Source of the DNA: Bacteroidales bacterium
GTDB lineage: Bacteria > Bacteroidota > Bacteroidia > Bacteroidales > Tenuifilaceae
Reading direction: 5' to 3'
Length of the DNA: 50,795 nucleotides
Assembly (NCBI GenBank): GCA_003818205.1
Contig: RPRQ01000033.1
Location: 1-50,795 of the forward strand
The notes under the pieces were generated by a model. That model saw only the letters and a list, made by a program, of their open reading frames with translations. It was not told where the DNA came from and searched no databases. Positions 7,343-17,500 of the stretch are shown here, piece by piece (position 1 is the first letter of the stretch; each line of letters begins with the position of its first letter). Position numbers and translations under genes: made by a program.

Positions 7343-9463
7343 CTACATTTCATCTACATCAACCACAAATGCACCCTCTACCGAGGTACAATAATAAGAT
7401 ATTCCCTCAAGTCTGCATTTCATAACTATATCTGCCAAGGCATACTTTGAAACTGATGAATCGATAATTACTCTTTTGGGTTTGAGTAAATCAAAAACAT
7501 TATAAGGGTAGTATTTATTAATCACAAGGTAATCAACCTCGAATCGTTTACTACCGATAAACCTATTAAGCGATGTGTTAAAAGGGATTGCAATAGTCTT
7601 ATTATTGAAGTCAATCAATGAAACGCCATGCATTTCCTTGATTTTAATAATTCTCCCATTCGTATTAATCGGTTCTTGCAATGGGTTAACTACAATAATA
7701 TCCTTTATCGCACCAACCGATGAAATATAGCCCTTTGTGAAAAAATCATACTTATCGGTAAACTGAACCTTATTTGTATCAATATCTACAAAAAGGAGGT
7801 TTCGCCCTGAACAAAAGCTCACCAATGATTTTTTATTGATATTGTAAACGATAAACTCATTGGTATGCAATGAATCAATATGATAGTGCAGATTTAGAGC
7901 AAAAAAGGATATTAATAGCAATAGGCTTGCGAATACAAACCGCCCATTTCGCATAACAAGGTATAACGACACCAACAATATCACTCCGAATAAAATAAAC
8001 ATTTGCATTACGGAGATATGAAGACCCTCTGTTACCGAGTACGGAGCTTTTTCAATATATTCAAGCCCTTGATTTAACAACCTAATTGAGAATGAAAAAG
8101 CCGTTCCAACATAACCTGCAAAAAAATGGATCGGTGAAACAATTATCAAAACAACAGCAAGGTAAAGGGCAATGGTTGATAACGGGATAGCGATAAGGTT
8201 CGCTAAAAGAAAATAGTTGGGAAATTGATGAAAATATAAGATACAAATGGGTAATGTTCCGAATTGAGCGGCTATACTTACAGCCACAAGCGACCATATT
8301 TTATTAAGAGCCCAATTCTTCGCATAAATCAGCTTAGAGATGTAAGGATAGAAGAAAATTATGGATACAACCGCTAGGTAAGAGAGCTGAAAACCAATAT
8401 CGAACAGATTATGAGGGTTAATTACTAGCAGTACAAACGCTGATGCAGCCATTGTGTTATAGACATTTGACTTTCGATGAAAGAAGTCGCCAACAACCAG
8501 GAACGAAAACATTAACGCTGAACGCTGAACACATGGGGATAATCCAGTAATTAGGGCAAAAAACCATAGGAAGAGCAACAAAATTAGAGTTTTTACTGCT
8601 CTGGTCGCTACGCTTTTATCAAGGAATGAAAGGAGGAGTGTCAAAAACATATAGAGGATCCCAACATGCAAACCCGATACCGAAAGGATATGCGTAGCAC
8701 CTGAACTAGAATAGACCTTCCGCAACTCGTCGTCCAATAAATCTTGATAGCCAAGAGTTAGTGCTGATGCAACGGCTAGCTCATCGCCTGATAATCCATA
8801 ATCCTTAAACAGTAAGACCAGTTTATCCCTTAACCTTAAAGCTATTCTTTTCACCATAACACCACGATTACCAATTTCAACCCATTGCTTTGGTTGGATA
8901 TAGGTAGTGAATCGAACGTCTCTATCTGAGAGATATTTTTTATAATCGAACTGATTCGGATTACCTGATTTAGAAACGGCTCGGGGTATAATATCCACAG
9001 CTATTTCAGCTCCATAATTTAGCCCAGCCGCCAAACTGTCCCTTACATCAAAGTAAACTAACATCTTCTCGTTCACCGACCACCATATGCTGTTATAAAC
9101 CGAAACTACTTCTGCTTCTATCCTTATCGATTTAGCCCTTAGCTGTGGATTATCCAGCAGGGAGAGGATTACTCGATTGCTACTGTTTTCAAATATTTTG
9201 TCGGTATAAGGTTGCTTAATAGCTAGAATCGCTCCAAAAAAGAAAAGCAGGATATTAAGGACTAATCCGAAAAGCCAGCGAAATCTCCAACGAGAAGAGA
9301 GTAAAAAACAAACAAGAGTAGCCCCAAGGAAAAATAGAATAACAATATAATTCCACCAAGAGAATGGAAGTATTGATAACCAATACTGGCAGATAATACC
9401 TGCAATAATCGGAATAATTAGCCTAAAAAAGGGCACCTCCTTAATGCTGATAGGGAAACTCAT
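7343..9463 (-). CDS. comEC: ComEC/Rec2-family DNA-uptake channel protein
   Basis: A 706-residue polytopic inner-membrane protein. It has N-terminal hydrophobic segments and a soluble DUF4131-like region (about 100-220), then the competence core beginning LSGDELAVASALTLGYQDLLDDELRKVYSSSGATHILSVSGLHVGI and many transmembrane helices to about residue 530. ComEC carries single-stranded DNA across the inner membrane in natural transformation. The last 175 residues occupy the place of the metallo-beta-lactamase-like domain but lack an HxHxDH metal motif, so any nuclease activity there is probably lost. It is downstream of def but separated by a terminator, so it likely has its own promoter. Confidence 0.9.
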   Translation of the reverse strand: MSFPISIKEVPFFRLIIPIIAGIICQYWLSILPFSWWNYIVILFFLGATLVCFLLSSRWRFRWLFGLVLNILLFFFGAILAIKQPYTDKIFENSSNRVILSLLDNPQLRAKSIRIEAEVVSVYNSIWWSVNEKMLVYFDVRDSLAAGLNYGAEIAVDIIPRAVSKSGNPNQFDYKKYLSDRDVRFTTYIQPKQWVEIGNRGVMVKRIALRLRDKLVLLFKDYGLSGDELAVASALTLGYQDLLDDELRKVYSSSGATHILSVSGLHVGILYMFLTLLLSFLDKSVATRAVKTLILLLFLWFFALITGLSPCVQRSALMFSFLVVGDFFHRKSNVYNTMAASAFVLLVINPHNLFDIGFQLSYLAVVSIIFFYPYISKLIYAKNWALNKIWSLVAVSIAAQFGTLPICILYFHQFPNYFLLANLIAIPLSTIALYLAVVLIIVSPIHFFAGYVGTAFSFSIRLLNQGLEYIEKAPYSVTEGLHISVMQMFILFGVILLVSLYLVMRNGRFVFASLLLLISFFALNLHYHIDSLHTNEFIVYNINKKSLVSFCSGRNLLFVDIDTNKVQFTDKYDFFTKGYISSVGAIKDIIVVNPLQEPINTNGRIIKIKEMHGVSLIDFNNKTIAIPFNTSLNRFIGSKRFEVDYLVINKYYPYNVFDLLKPKRVIIDSSVSKYALADIVMKCRLEGISYYCTSVEGAFVVDVDEM

Positions 9464-9525
9464 ATATTTTTTTAACTACCTATCAACAAGTTACACTTTT
9501 TTATTTGGATTACAAATCACCAAAT

Positions 9526-9547
9526 AAAAAAGCCCTCAGAGCGAGGG
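9526..9547 (-). terminator. Intrinsic terminator downstream of def
   Basis: On the minus strand CCCTC-GCTCT-GAGGG is followed by GCTTTTTT. It lies between the def stop and the comEC start. Confidence 0.7.
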
Positions 9548-9574
9548 ATATTTTAGCTAATGAAAAGCGGTTTT

Positions 9575-10129
9575 CTATTTTGGGAGTTTGAACTTGTAGT
9601 CAACATCAAACTTTCCTTTTGAGATTGCACTCAGTTTCCCTCCTAAAAGCTTTCTACGCAGCGCAGATACCCTGTCGGTAAAGAGTATCCCCTCGATATG
9701 ATCGTACTCATGCTGAATAACCCGAGCGGGAATTCCATCGAAAACCTCATCGTGTGGGGTAAAATGCTCATCGAGGTACTGAATACGAACCTTCTCCTCA
9801 CGCTCTACCTCTTCTCGAAGGTTTGGAATGCTTAAACACCCCTCCTTGTATTGTTTTTTATCGCCAAAACGCTCAACGATTTTCGCATTAATAAAAACTT
9901 TCTTGAAATCTTTTAATGTAGGATCGTCCTCCTCCAAGGGAGAGGCATCAATCACAATTAGACGAATTGACAAACCGATTTGCGGGGCAGCAAGACCAAT
10001 ACCATCGGAGTGATACATCGTTTCAAACATATCATCGATTAGCTGCTTTATATCGGGAAAAGTTGAATCGATATCTTGGGCTACCTTACGTAGAATCGGC
10101 GAACCATAAATATAAACAGGACGAATCAT
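9575..10129 (-). CDS. def: Peptide deformylase
   Basis: A 184-residue metallohydrolase that removes the N-formyl group from new proteins. All three family motifs are present: GIGLAAPQIG, EGCLSIP and QHEYDHIEG (HExxH metal ligands). The gene begins 15 bases after the ruvX stop, suggesting co-transcription with ruvX and perhaps the lytTR regulator gene upstream. Confidence 0.97.
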   Translation of the reverse strand: MIRPVYIYGSPILRKVAQDIDSTFPDIKQLIDDMFETMYHSDGIGLAAPQIGLSIRLIVIDASPLEEDDPTLKDFKKVFINAKIVERFGDKKQYKEGCLSIPNLREEVEREEKVRIQYLDEHFTPHDEVFDGIPARVIQHEYDHIEGILFTDRVSALRRKLLGGKLSAISKGKFDVDYKFKLPK

Positions 10130-10143
10130 AATTACTTTAAAAT

Positions 10144-10563
10144 TTATTTAAAACTTTTACTTTCCATGTAGGATTGCAGTATAATGGTTGCGCTAATGGT
10201 ATCGACAAGCGCTTTATTTTGTCTATCCTTTTTGCTAAGCCCGCCATCAATCATTGTTTGGAATGCCATTTTGGAGGTATAACGCTCATCAACAAGCTCT
10301 AGTTGAAGATTAGGGAATACCTTTCTAATCCGATTTATTACAGGCTGAACATACTTAACAGCTTCGGAAGGTTGATTGTTCAGCTGCTTTGGCATGCCTA
10401 CAACAACAATCTCAACGCTTTCCTTAGTAAAATAGCGGGTTAAAAAGTCGATAATAGTTTCAGTAGGAATGGTGCTTAATCCGTTTGCAATTATTTTTAA
10501 AGGGTCGGTTACAGCAACACCTGTCCGCTTCCGCCCAATATCCAATGCTAAAATACGACCCAC
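10144..10563 (-). CDS. ruvX: Holliday-junction-resolvase-like pre-16S rRNA nuclease (YqgF/RuvX)
   Basis: A 139-residue RNase H-fold protein. N-terminal ILALDIGRKRTGVAV carries the first catalytic Asp, VVVGMPKQLNNQPSE is the second strand motif, and LELVDERYTSKMA supplies the conserved Glu. The family matures the 16S rRNA 5' end. The start is GTG at 10563, with no in-frame ATG that keeps the first strand. It sits 15 bases from def and from the lytTR regulator gene. Confidence 0.93.
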   Translation of the reverse strand: MGRILALDIGRKRTGVAVTDPLKIIANGLSTIPTETIIDFLTRYFTKESVEIVVVGMPKQLNNQPSEAVKYVQPVINRIRKVFPNLQLELVDERYTSKMAFQTMIDGGLSKKDRQNKALVDTISATIILQSYMESKSFK

Positions 10564-10578
10564 AGAATTCTTTATTAA

Positions 10579-11337
10579 TTAGCTTTTGAAATTCAACTCC
10601 GAAACTTTTTGTATAAAGTCTTCACTCTTCGAGGGGTTCAAAGGCAACCGCTCACCATTGATCAACTCCACAAATTTATCACAACCCCTCAATATCTTCT
10701 TAACCTTTAAGGTATTAAGCATATAATCCTTATGAATCCGATAAAAATCTCGTTCGAGCAGCTGAACTTCAATTGAAGCAAACGAATCATTGATAGTAAA
10801 AAATAAACCATTCTCTAAATGAACCTCAACCGCTTTACCCTGTAATCTGAAGTAAACAACCTCTCTTAAATCGATATACTCGTACTGACCATTGACAATC
10901 ACAACCAGCTTCTGAGGAATAATCTCCTTAAGATTATCAAATAAAGCGTTATACTTACTTCTACTATCTATACTTGTTTTTCTAATTTCGGTCACCCTTT
11001 CAACCGCTTTAATCAAATCTTCAATCTCGATGGGCTTAAGGATATAGTCTATTGCGCTATACTTAAATGCTTGAACCGCATAGTTATTATGAGCAGTAAT
11101 AAAAATTATTTCAAAATTGGAGCACAAGCTCTTCTCCAAAAAATCGAAACCTGAACCTGAAGGCATCTCTATATCAAGAAAGATTAGATCGGGTTTTAAC
11201 CTTGTTGTTTGAGCTAGCGCTTCATCAACCGAGCGAGCAGTACCTACAACATCAACCTGCTTGCAGAATTGGCTAAGTAAAATCTCAAGGGATCTAATTG
11301 ATGCAATCTCATCATCAACTATCAATGCTCTAAGCAT
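10579..11337 (-). CDS. LytTR-family response regulator
   Basis: A 252-residue regulator. The receiver domain (1-120) has the acidic pair D8-D9, phospho-acceptor D55 in LIFLDIEMPSGSG and K101 in DYILKPIEI. The C-terminal LytTR DNA-binding domain (about 145-250) contains EVVYFRLQGKAVEVHLENG and FYRIHKDYMLNTLKVKKI. It lies 82 bases downstream of its likely partner, the propeller-type histidine kinase, and close upstream of ruvX. Confidence 0.94.
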   Translation of the reverse strand: MLRALIVDDEIASIRSLEILLSQFCKQVDVVGTARSVDEALAQTTRLKPDLIFLDIEMPSGSGFDFLEKSLCSNFEIIFITAHNNYAVQAFKYSAIDYILKPIEIEDLIKAVERVTEIRKTSIDSRSKYNALFDNLKEIIPQKLVVIVNGQYEYIDLREVVYFRLQGKAVEVHLENGLFFTINDSFASIEVQLLERDFYRIHKDYMLNTLKVKKILRGCDKFVELINGERLPLNPSKSEDFIQKVSELNFKS

Positions 11338-11419
11338 GGCTGGAATGGTTCAAGATGTTTTAACAACGATAAACATTGGCAAAGGTACAAATTTATCACT
11401 TTATTTTGATTAGAATGGT

Positions 11420-14419
11420 TTACACCTGCACATTAACGTTTATCTGCTTTGGAATAATAATTGAGACCCTCGTTCCTAAGGGACTTCCCTGAGCATTACA
11501 TAAATCATTGTAATATATGCTGAACTGCTCTTTGTACATATGGTTAAGCAGATCGATTCTTTGCTGCGTAAGCTGCGCTCCTCTCGATTTATGATCTTTA
11601 TTTCGCAACTGCTTAACCACTTCCGACTGCTTACGACCAACACCATTATCCTCTATAATGCATGTAATAAAATCATTACTTTCGAACAAAACGATTTTCA
11701 CCCAACCCTTCTGATTCTGCTTTAACGAAATTCCATGCCATATCGCATTCTCAACAAAGGGTTGAATCAAAAGGGTAGGTATCTTGTTGCTTAGAATTTC
11801 ATCGTTACCACCATAGTCTATCGAATATTCGAAGCTATCCTCGAATCTCAACTTCTCAAGATCGAGATACAACCTAAGAGCCTCTAGCTCATCGCGCAGA
11901 GGTATCGTTGAGAAAAGAGAGTTATCAAGCGTCATCCGCATTAAGCGAGCAAATTTCGTTAAATATTTATGTGAACTAATCGCATCCTTCTCTAGTATAT
12001 AGAGTTGTATTGAGTTAAGGGTATTGAATATAAAATGGGGGTTCATCTGCTGCCTTAACGACTGCTGCTTGTACAGATTAATATTTTGCAACAAATCGTT
12101 CCTTCGGTGAACAGCATTAATTCTCACCTTGTAAACAAAGTAAATAACACAGGTAAAAACGATTACAACAAGAATTAAAAACCAAGTTGTTTTCCAAAAC
12201 GGAGGATGTATGGTAAATGAGATTGATGCAGGTGCGGAGCTCCATATACCATAATAACTTTGCGCATCCACTTCAAATACATAATGACCATTTGATAGGC
12301 CATTGTAAAGACAATTGGGGGTTTGGGTATATACCCATGCTGTATCTATTCCAAGCATTCTATACCTATAGTTAGCCTTTCCTGCATCCCTAAAAACAAA
12401 CCCAACAAAATCAATATTCAACGAATTCTGCCTATAGCTAAAATCCATTTCTCCTTGTAACATATTTATCTGATTATTATTAACCCTCAATCTTGAGATA
12501 ATAATGCTAGGCGGAGTAGTCCCTTCAGAAACCATATCTTTATTAAAAACCGTTAATCCTTTGGGAGTACCAACATACACCATATCCTTATACTCACAAA
12601 CGGATGTAACCTCATTTGTTGGCAAACCATTTGCAGTTGTGAAATTTTCAATATCAAATATCCCATCTTTAAGGTTAATTCTCGAAAGGCCTTGCTTTGT
12701 GGCAACCCAGATATTGTGTTTGGTATAAAACAGCTGATTTACTGAGTTTGATATCAATCCATCTTTTTTGGTGATTTGATAGATTCGATTACGCCCTTTA
12801 ATGACAATCCCTGAACCATTCGTTCCAATCCACAACGATGAGTCAATGGGGTTAAGAAATAGGCTATAACTTGTTTGAGCAAAAATAGGGTTTTCGTCCC
12901 CAAGAGACTGATAGTTCCCGTTATAATACCTCCAAAGTCCGCTTATACTACAAAACCAAACAACTCCACCCTTATCCTCTACGATATCGTAAACAATACC
13001 ATTAAAAGAATTTTTATTGTTATTTAAATATCCAACTTTGAATTTGTTGCATTTAGCCATTCCTCTTGTAGCTGCGACCCAATACCCACCGTACAAGCTT
13101 CGCAAAAATTTTCGAGGATGGAAATCAGTTCTTGAATAAAAACCGACTCTATTCACTATACCATTTTTTATCCAATACAGATTATCAACAGCACTAATCC
13201 ATACTAAATTATCAGTAGAATCAATAAAAATATTATGAACAGAAGCAGTTTTTACTGTAAACTCATCCACATTAAAATGATGAATTTCTTCCCCTCTTAT
13301 TCGATCAACAAAACCCTGCTTGTATCCCAGATAAATCCCATCATTACTTACAGCTATAGCGCTCACACGATTATCGGCCAAACCATTCTCCTTGGTATAA
13401 TTAATGAAATCAAGATCGGTACAATAAAAAACACCATCGTTCAGGGTGGTAAACCAATAGGCATCTTCACGATCTTTAAGAACCGATGAAACCTGATAAC
13501 TTCTAAGAAGTACTCGATATGGATCTTTTGAAATATCAGCATTTCGGAAGCACTGAATCCCTCCATTGATCGGAGATAGCCAAAGATTGTTCTCCTTATC
13601 AACGCTTAGCCAGATTACATCAGGATGCACTACTCGAGTATCAATAATTTTCCCTTTGTTTACCTTGTAAACATTACTAAAAATGCTAAAAATGATTGAG
13701 CTATCATGGGTTGATTGGAAAAAAAGATGATGATGAATTACACCTATATCAATACCCAACTCTTTAAGAGGAGAATTAAAAGACTGGTTTAAACCCTTAA
13801 TATTTATTTCTCTTGACTTCGAACCATTCGGGCATGATATCAGAATCTTCCCATTGGGTAGCTCCGTAGCAGAAATATTTACATCGCCATCAATATCATC
13901 GTACTTCTTTACCAGCCCTTCAGGGCTAATGCGGATTAGCCCAAACTGTTTAAGGCTAATATATACATAATCCAAACTATCTACATAAAATGAGCACTTA
14001 ACGGGGCCTCTGCTAATCGGTAAATGATCCTTAATTTTATGGTTATACTTAAAACCAATTATCCTACCATCCTCAAAATAGCATAGCTTTCCCGACATTG
14101 GGATAAACCAAATTCGATGCTTATAATCCTCGTAAATCTCAAAAACATCATTATCGACCAACCCCGATTGAAGGTCGAAGTTTTCAAACCTATAGCCATC
14201 GAAACGGCTCACGCCGTTGGCGGTAGCAAACCATATATAACCCTTTGAATCCTGAAAAGCATGATAAACCATGGATGAGGGCAATCCATCATCAACGGTA
14301 TATCTGCGATAAACGGGCTCAGGATTTTGCGCTAATAAAAGATTTGAAATCAGAAATAACCCTAAAAATATAGCCATTAAGCCATATCTCTGAGACCTTA
14401 AACCAATATTACAATTCAT
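11420..14419 (-). CDS. Two-component propeller sensor with LytS-type histidine kinase
   Basis: About 999 residues. It has an N-terminal signal sequence, then repeated propeller motifs (DSKGYIWFATANGVSRFDG, DYKHRIWFIP, DKGGVVWFCSISGLWRYYNG and others) forming a periplasmic beta-propeller. A Y_Y_Y-type Ig-like domain (around YRYRMLGIDTAWVYTQTPN) and one transmembrane helix (FLILVVIVFTCVIYFVY) follow. The cytoplasmic LytS-type kinase has phospho-acceptor motif QQMNPHFIFNTLNSIQLYI and ATPase box VENAIWHGI...EDNGVG. Such sensors in Bacteroidota usually watch polysaccharide or envelope signals; no polysaccharide locus is next to this one, so its ligand is open. I prefer the ATG at 14419, since the longer frame opens with TTG. 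Partner: the LytTR regulator downstream. Confidence 0.92.
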   Translation of the reverse strand: MNCNIGLRSQRYGLMAIFLGLFLISNLLLAQNPEPVYRRYTVDDGLPSSMVYHAFQDSKGYIWFATANGVSRFDGYRFENFDLQSGLVDNDVFEIYEDYKHRIWFIPMSGKLCYFEDGRIIGFKYNHKIKDHLPISRGPVKCSFYVDSLDYVYISLKQFGLIRISPEGLVKKYDDIDGDVNISATELPNGKILISCPNGSKSREINIKGLNQSFNSPLKELGIDIGVIHHHLFFQSTHDSSIIFSIFSNVYKVNKGKIIDTRVVHPDVIWLSVDKENNLWLSPINGGIQCFRNADISKDPYRVLLRSYQVSSVLKDREDAYWFTTLNDGVFYCTDLDFINYTKENGLADNRVSAIAVSNDGIYLGYKQGFVDRIRGEEIHHFNVDEFTVKTASVHNIFIDSTDNLVWISAVDNLYWIKNGIVNRVGFYSRTDFHPRKFLRSLYGGYWVAATRGMAKCNKFKVGYLNNNKNSFNGIVYDIVEDKGGVVWFCSISGLWRYYNGNYQSLGDENPIFAQTSYSLFLNPIDSSLWIGTNGSGIVIKGRNRIYQITKKDGLISNSVNQLFYTKHNIWVATKQGLSRINLKDGIFDIENFTTANGLPTNEVTSVCEYKDMVYVGTPKGLTVFNKDMVSEGTTPPSIIISRLRVNNNQINMLQGEMDFSYRQNSLNIDFVGFVFRDAGKANYRYRMLGIDTAWVYTQTPNCLYNGLSNGHYVFEVDAQSYYGIWSSAPASISFTIHPPFWKTTWFLILVVIVFTCVIYFVYKVRINAVHRRNDLLQNINLYKQQSLRQQMNPHFIFNTLNSIQLYILEKDAISSHKYLTKFARLMRMTLDNSLFSTIPLRDELEALRLYLDLEKLRFEDSFEYSIDYGGNDEILSNKIPTLLIQPFVENAIWHGISLKQNQKGWVKIVLFESNDFITCIIEDNGVGRKQSEVVKQLRNKDHKSRGAQLTQQRIDLLNHMYKEQFSIYYNDLCNAQGSPLGTRVSIIIPKQINVNVQV

Positions 14420-14473
14420 ATCTGTATTCAAGCAAGAATAATCTTTTGGTAGTTAACGAATTGCTAATTTAAT

Positions 14474-14503
14474 AAAAAAGGGTGTCGCTTGACACCCTTT
14501 TTT
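14474..14503 (-). terminator. Intrinsic terminator downstream of nifJ
   Basis: A GGGTGTC-GCTT-GACACCC hairpin flanked by A6 and T6 runs is symmetrical, so it could work in both directions. It lies 20 bases after the nifJ stop. Confidence 0.88.
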
Positions 14504-14522
14504 AAGTTATTATGGAATTGAC

Positions 14523-17500
14523 CTACTTTGAAAAATCCATAGCGGCCATTCTCAGGTACGACTTGTATCTCCAACGAGCATTATCTTCTGACGCTTTAAA
14601 TAGTTCTCCAGCAGCTTCAGGAAAAGAAAGTTGAAGTGAAGTATAACGAACCTCGCCTTTTAAGAAATCTTGGAATGTATTCCACTCTGGCTCCTTCGAA
14701 TCGAGCTGGAATGGATTCTTTCCTTCATTCTCAAGAAGTGGGTTATAACGGAATAGATGCCAGTAACCAGACTTAACAGCTAGTTTAGCCTCATTCTGTG
14801 TTGCACCCATACCATTGCGTAAACCATGGTTAATACATGGAGAGTATGCAATAATGATTGATGGGCCAGGGAAAGCCTCAGCCTCTTTAATTGCTTTGAA
14901 ATACTGATTGTGATCAGCGCCCATCGAAACCTGAGCAACGTAAACGTAACCGTAGCTCATAGCCATCATACCTAGATCTTTCTTACGAATTCTCTTTCCT
15001 GATGCAGCAAACTTAGCTACTGCTGCAATTGGAGTCGATTTCGAAGCTTGACCACCAGTGTTTGAGTAAACCTCAGTATCAAGAACTAAAACGTTAACAT
15101 TTTCGCCAGTAGCAAGAACATGGTCAAGACCACCATATCCGATATCATAAGCCCAACCATCACCGCCAAATATCCAGATAGATTTCTTGATGAAATATTG
15201 CTTAAGAGCAAGTAGTTCTTTTGCAAAATCATCATTAATTTTCCCTAATTCAGCAATTAGTTTCTCTGATGCAGCCTTAGAAGCATCAGCATTCTCTTTT
15301 GAATCCAACCACTCTTTCATGGTTGCTTTTGCAGCTTCGCTATAGTTTCCATTAAGGGCAACTGTAATTCTTTCAGAAATACGTTGACGAAGCTTGTCAA
15401 CACCCGTTGCAATACCGAAACCGTACTCAGCATTATCCTCAAATAAAGAGTTAGCCCAAGCTGGTCCATGTCCTTCTTTATTAGCACAGTATGGAGTAGA
15501 TGGAGCAGAGCCACCATAAATTGAAGAACAACCAGTTGCGTTAGCAACAATCATTCTATCACCAAATAGCTGAGTTATTGTTTTGATATATGGAGTTTCG
15601 CCGCAACCAGCACATGCACCGCTGAATTCGAATAGAGGCTGTGCGAATTGGCTATTCTTAACAGATCTCTCTTTTCCAAGAATATCTTTATAGCCAACAT
15701 GCTTATGCATAAAATCGAAACGCTCTGCTTCTGCCATTTGGCTTTCAAGAGGTTTCATAACAAGAGCTTTTGTTTTAGAAGGACAAACGTCGGTACAGTT
15801 CCCACAACCAGTACAATCTAATGCGCTAACCTGAATACGGAAATTGTATTCCTTAATACCACCATTACCCTTAACAGTCTCAGTCCCTTTTGGTGCTTTT
15901 GCTAATTCAGCATCAGTCAGAAGGAAAGGACGGATAGCAGCGTGAGGACAAACGTAAGCACACTGGTTACACTGAATACAGTTTGTTGGGATCCACTCTG
16001 GAACGTTAACCGCAATACCGCGTTTCTCGTACTCAGTTGTACCACTTGGAAAGGTTCCATCTTCGCGATCAAGGAATGCGCTAACGGGTAGGTCATCACC
16101 CATCATATTGTTTACAGGAACAACTACATCATTAATAAACTTAGGTGCTCCCTGTATTTCGATTGGTTTCTCAGGAGTTAGTTTTGTCCATTCAGCAGGT
16201 ACTTCAACTTTTGTAACGTTCCCACCACGCTCAACTGCGGCATAGTTCATCTTGATAATCTCCTCACCCTTACGGCCGAAAGATTTATCGATAGCCTTCT
16301 TCATATCCTTAACAGCCATCTCGTAAGGGATAACGTTTGCGATTTTGAAGAATGCGCTCTGCATAATTGTATTTGTTCTGTTACCTAAACCAATCTCTTC
16401 TGCAATTTGGGTTGCGTTCATGATGTAGAAATTGATTTTCTTCTCGGCCAAGTACTTCTTAATTGAATTTGGGAGTTTAGATTTTGTCTCCTCGACATCC
16501 CAAATACTGTTAAGAAGGAAAGTCCCGCCTTCGCTTAAGCCTTTAAGCACATCGTATCTTCCTAAATAAGAAGGGACATGGCAAGCAACAAAGTCAGGAG
16601 TATTTACCAAATATGGTGAACGGATTTGTTTATCACCAAAACGAAGGTGAGAAACGGTTATACCGCCTGATTTTTTTGAATCGTATGCGAAGTATGCTTG
16701 GCAATACTTATCGGTATTATCGCCAATAATCTTGATTGAGTTCTTGTTAGCACCTACAGTACCATCAGAACCTAATCCATAGAACTTAGCCTGAAAAGTA
16801 CCTTTTGATGCAAGGTTGATTTCAGCGCCAACCGGTATTGATTTGAAGGTAACATCATCGTTAATACCCACTGTAAACTGATTCTTAGGCTCTTTCATCT
16901 TAAGATTATCGTAAACAGCAATCATCTGAACTGGTGTAGTATCCTTTGAGCTCAAACCGTAACGACCACCAACAATTAAAGGAGCATTAGCTTGACCATA
17001 GAAAATTTCTCTAACGTCAAGATACAATGGATCACCGTTAGCACCTGGCTCTTTGGTACGATCAAGTACACAAATCCGCTTAACAGATTTTGGAAGAACT
17101 TTTAGTAGGTATTTAGTAGAGAAAGGACGGTATAGATGAACTGAAATCAAACCAACCTTTTCGCCTTTTGCATTTAGGTAATCAACAACCTCTGAAATAG
17201 TATCGGTAATTGAACCCATTGCAACAATAATATTCTCAGCATCAGCAGCACCATAGTAGTTGAAAGGATGATACTCGCGACCGGTTAATTTGGTAATCTC
17301 TTTCATGTAATCCTCTACAACATCTGGAATTACATCGTAGAATCTATTCGCAGCCTCACGAGACTGGAAGTAGATATCTGGGTTTTGAGCAGTACCTCTT
17401 GTTACAGGATGCTCAGGATTCAATGCCCTATCACGGAATTCCTGAAGTGCCTTACGATCTACAAGTGGGGAAAGGTCGTCGTTTTCAAGAACCTCAATTT

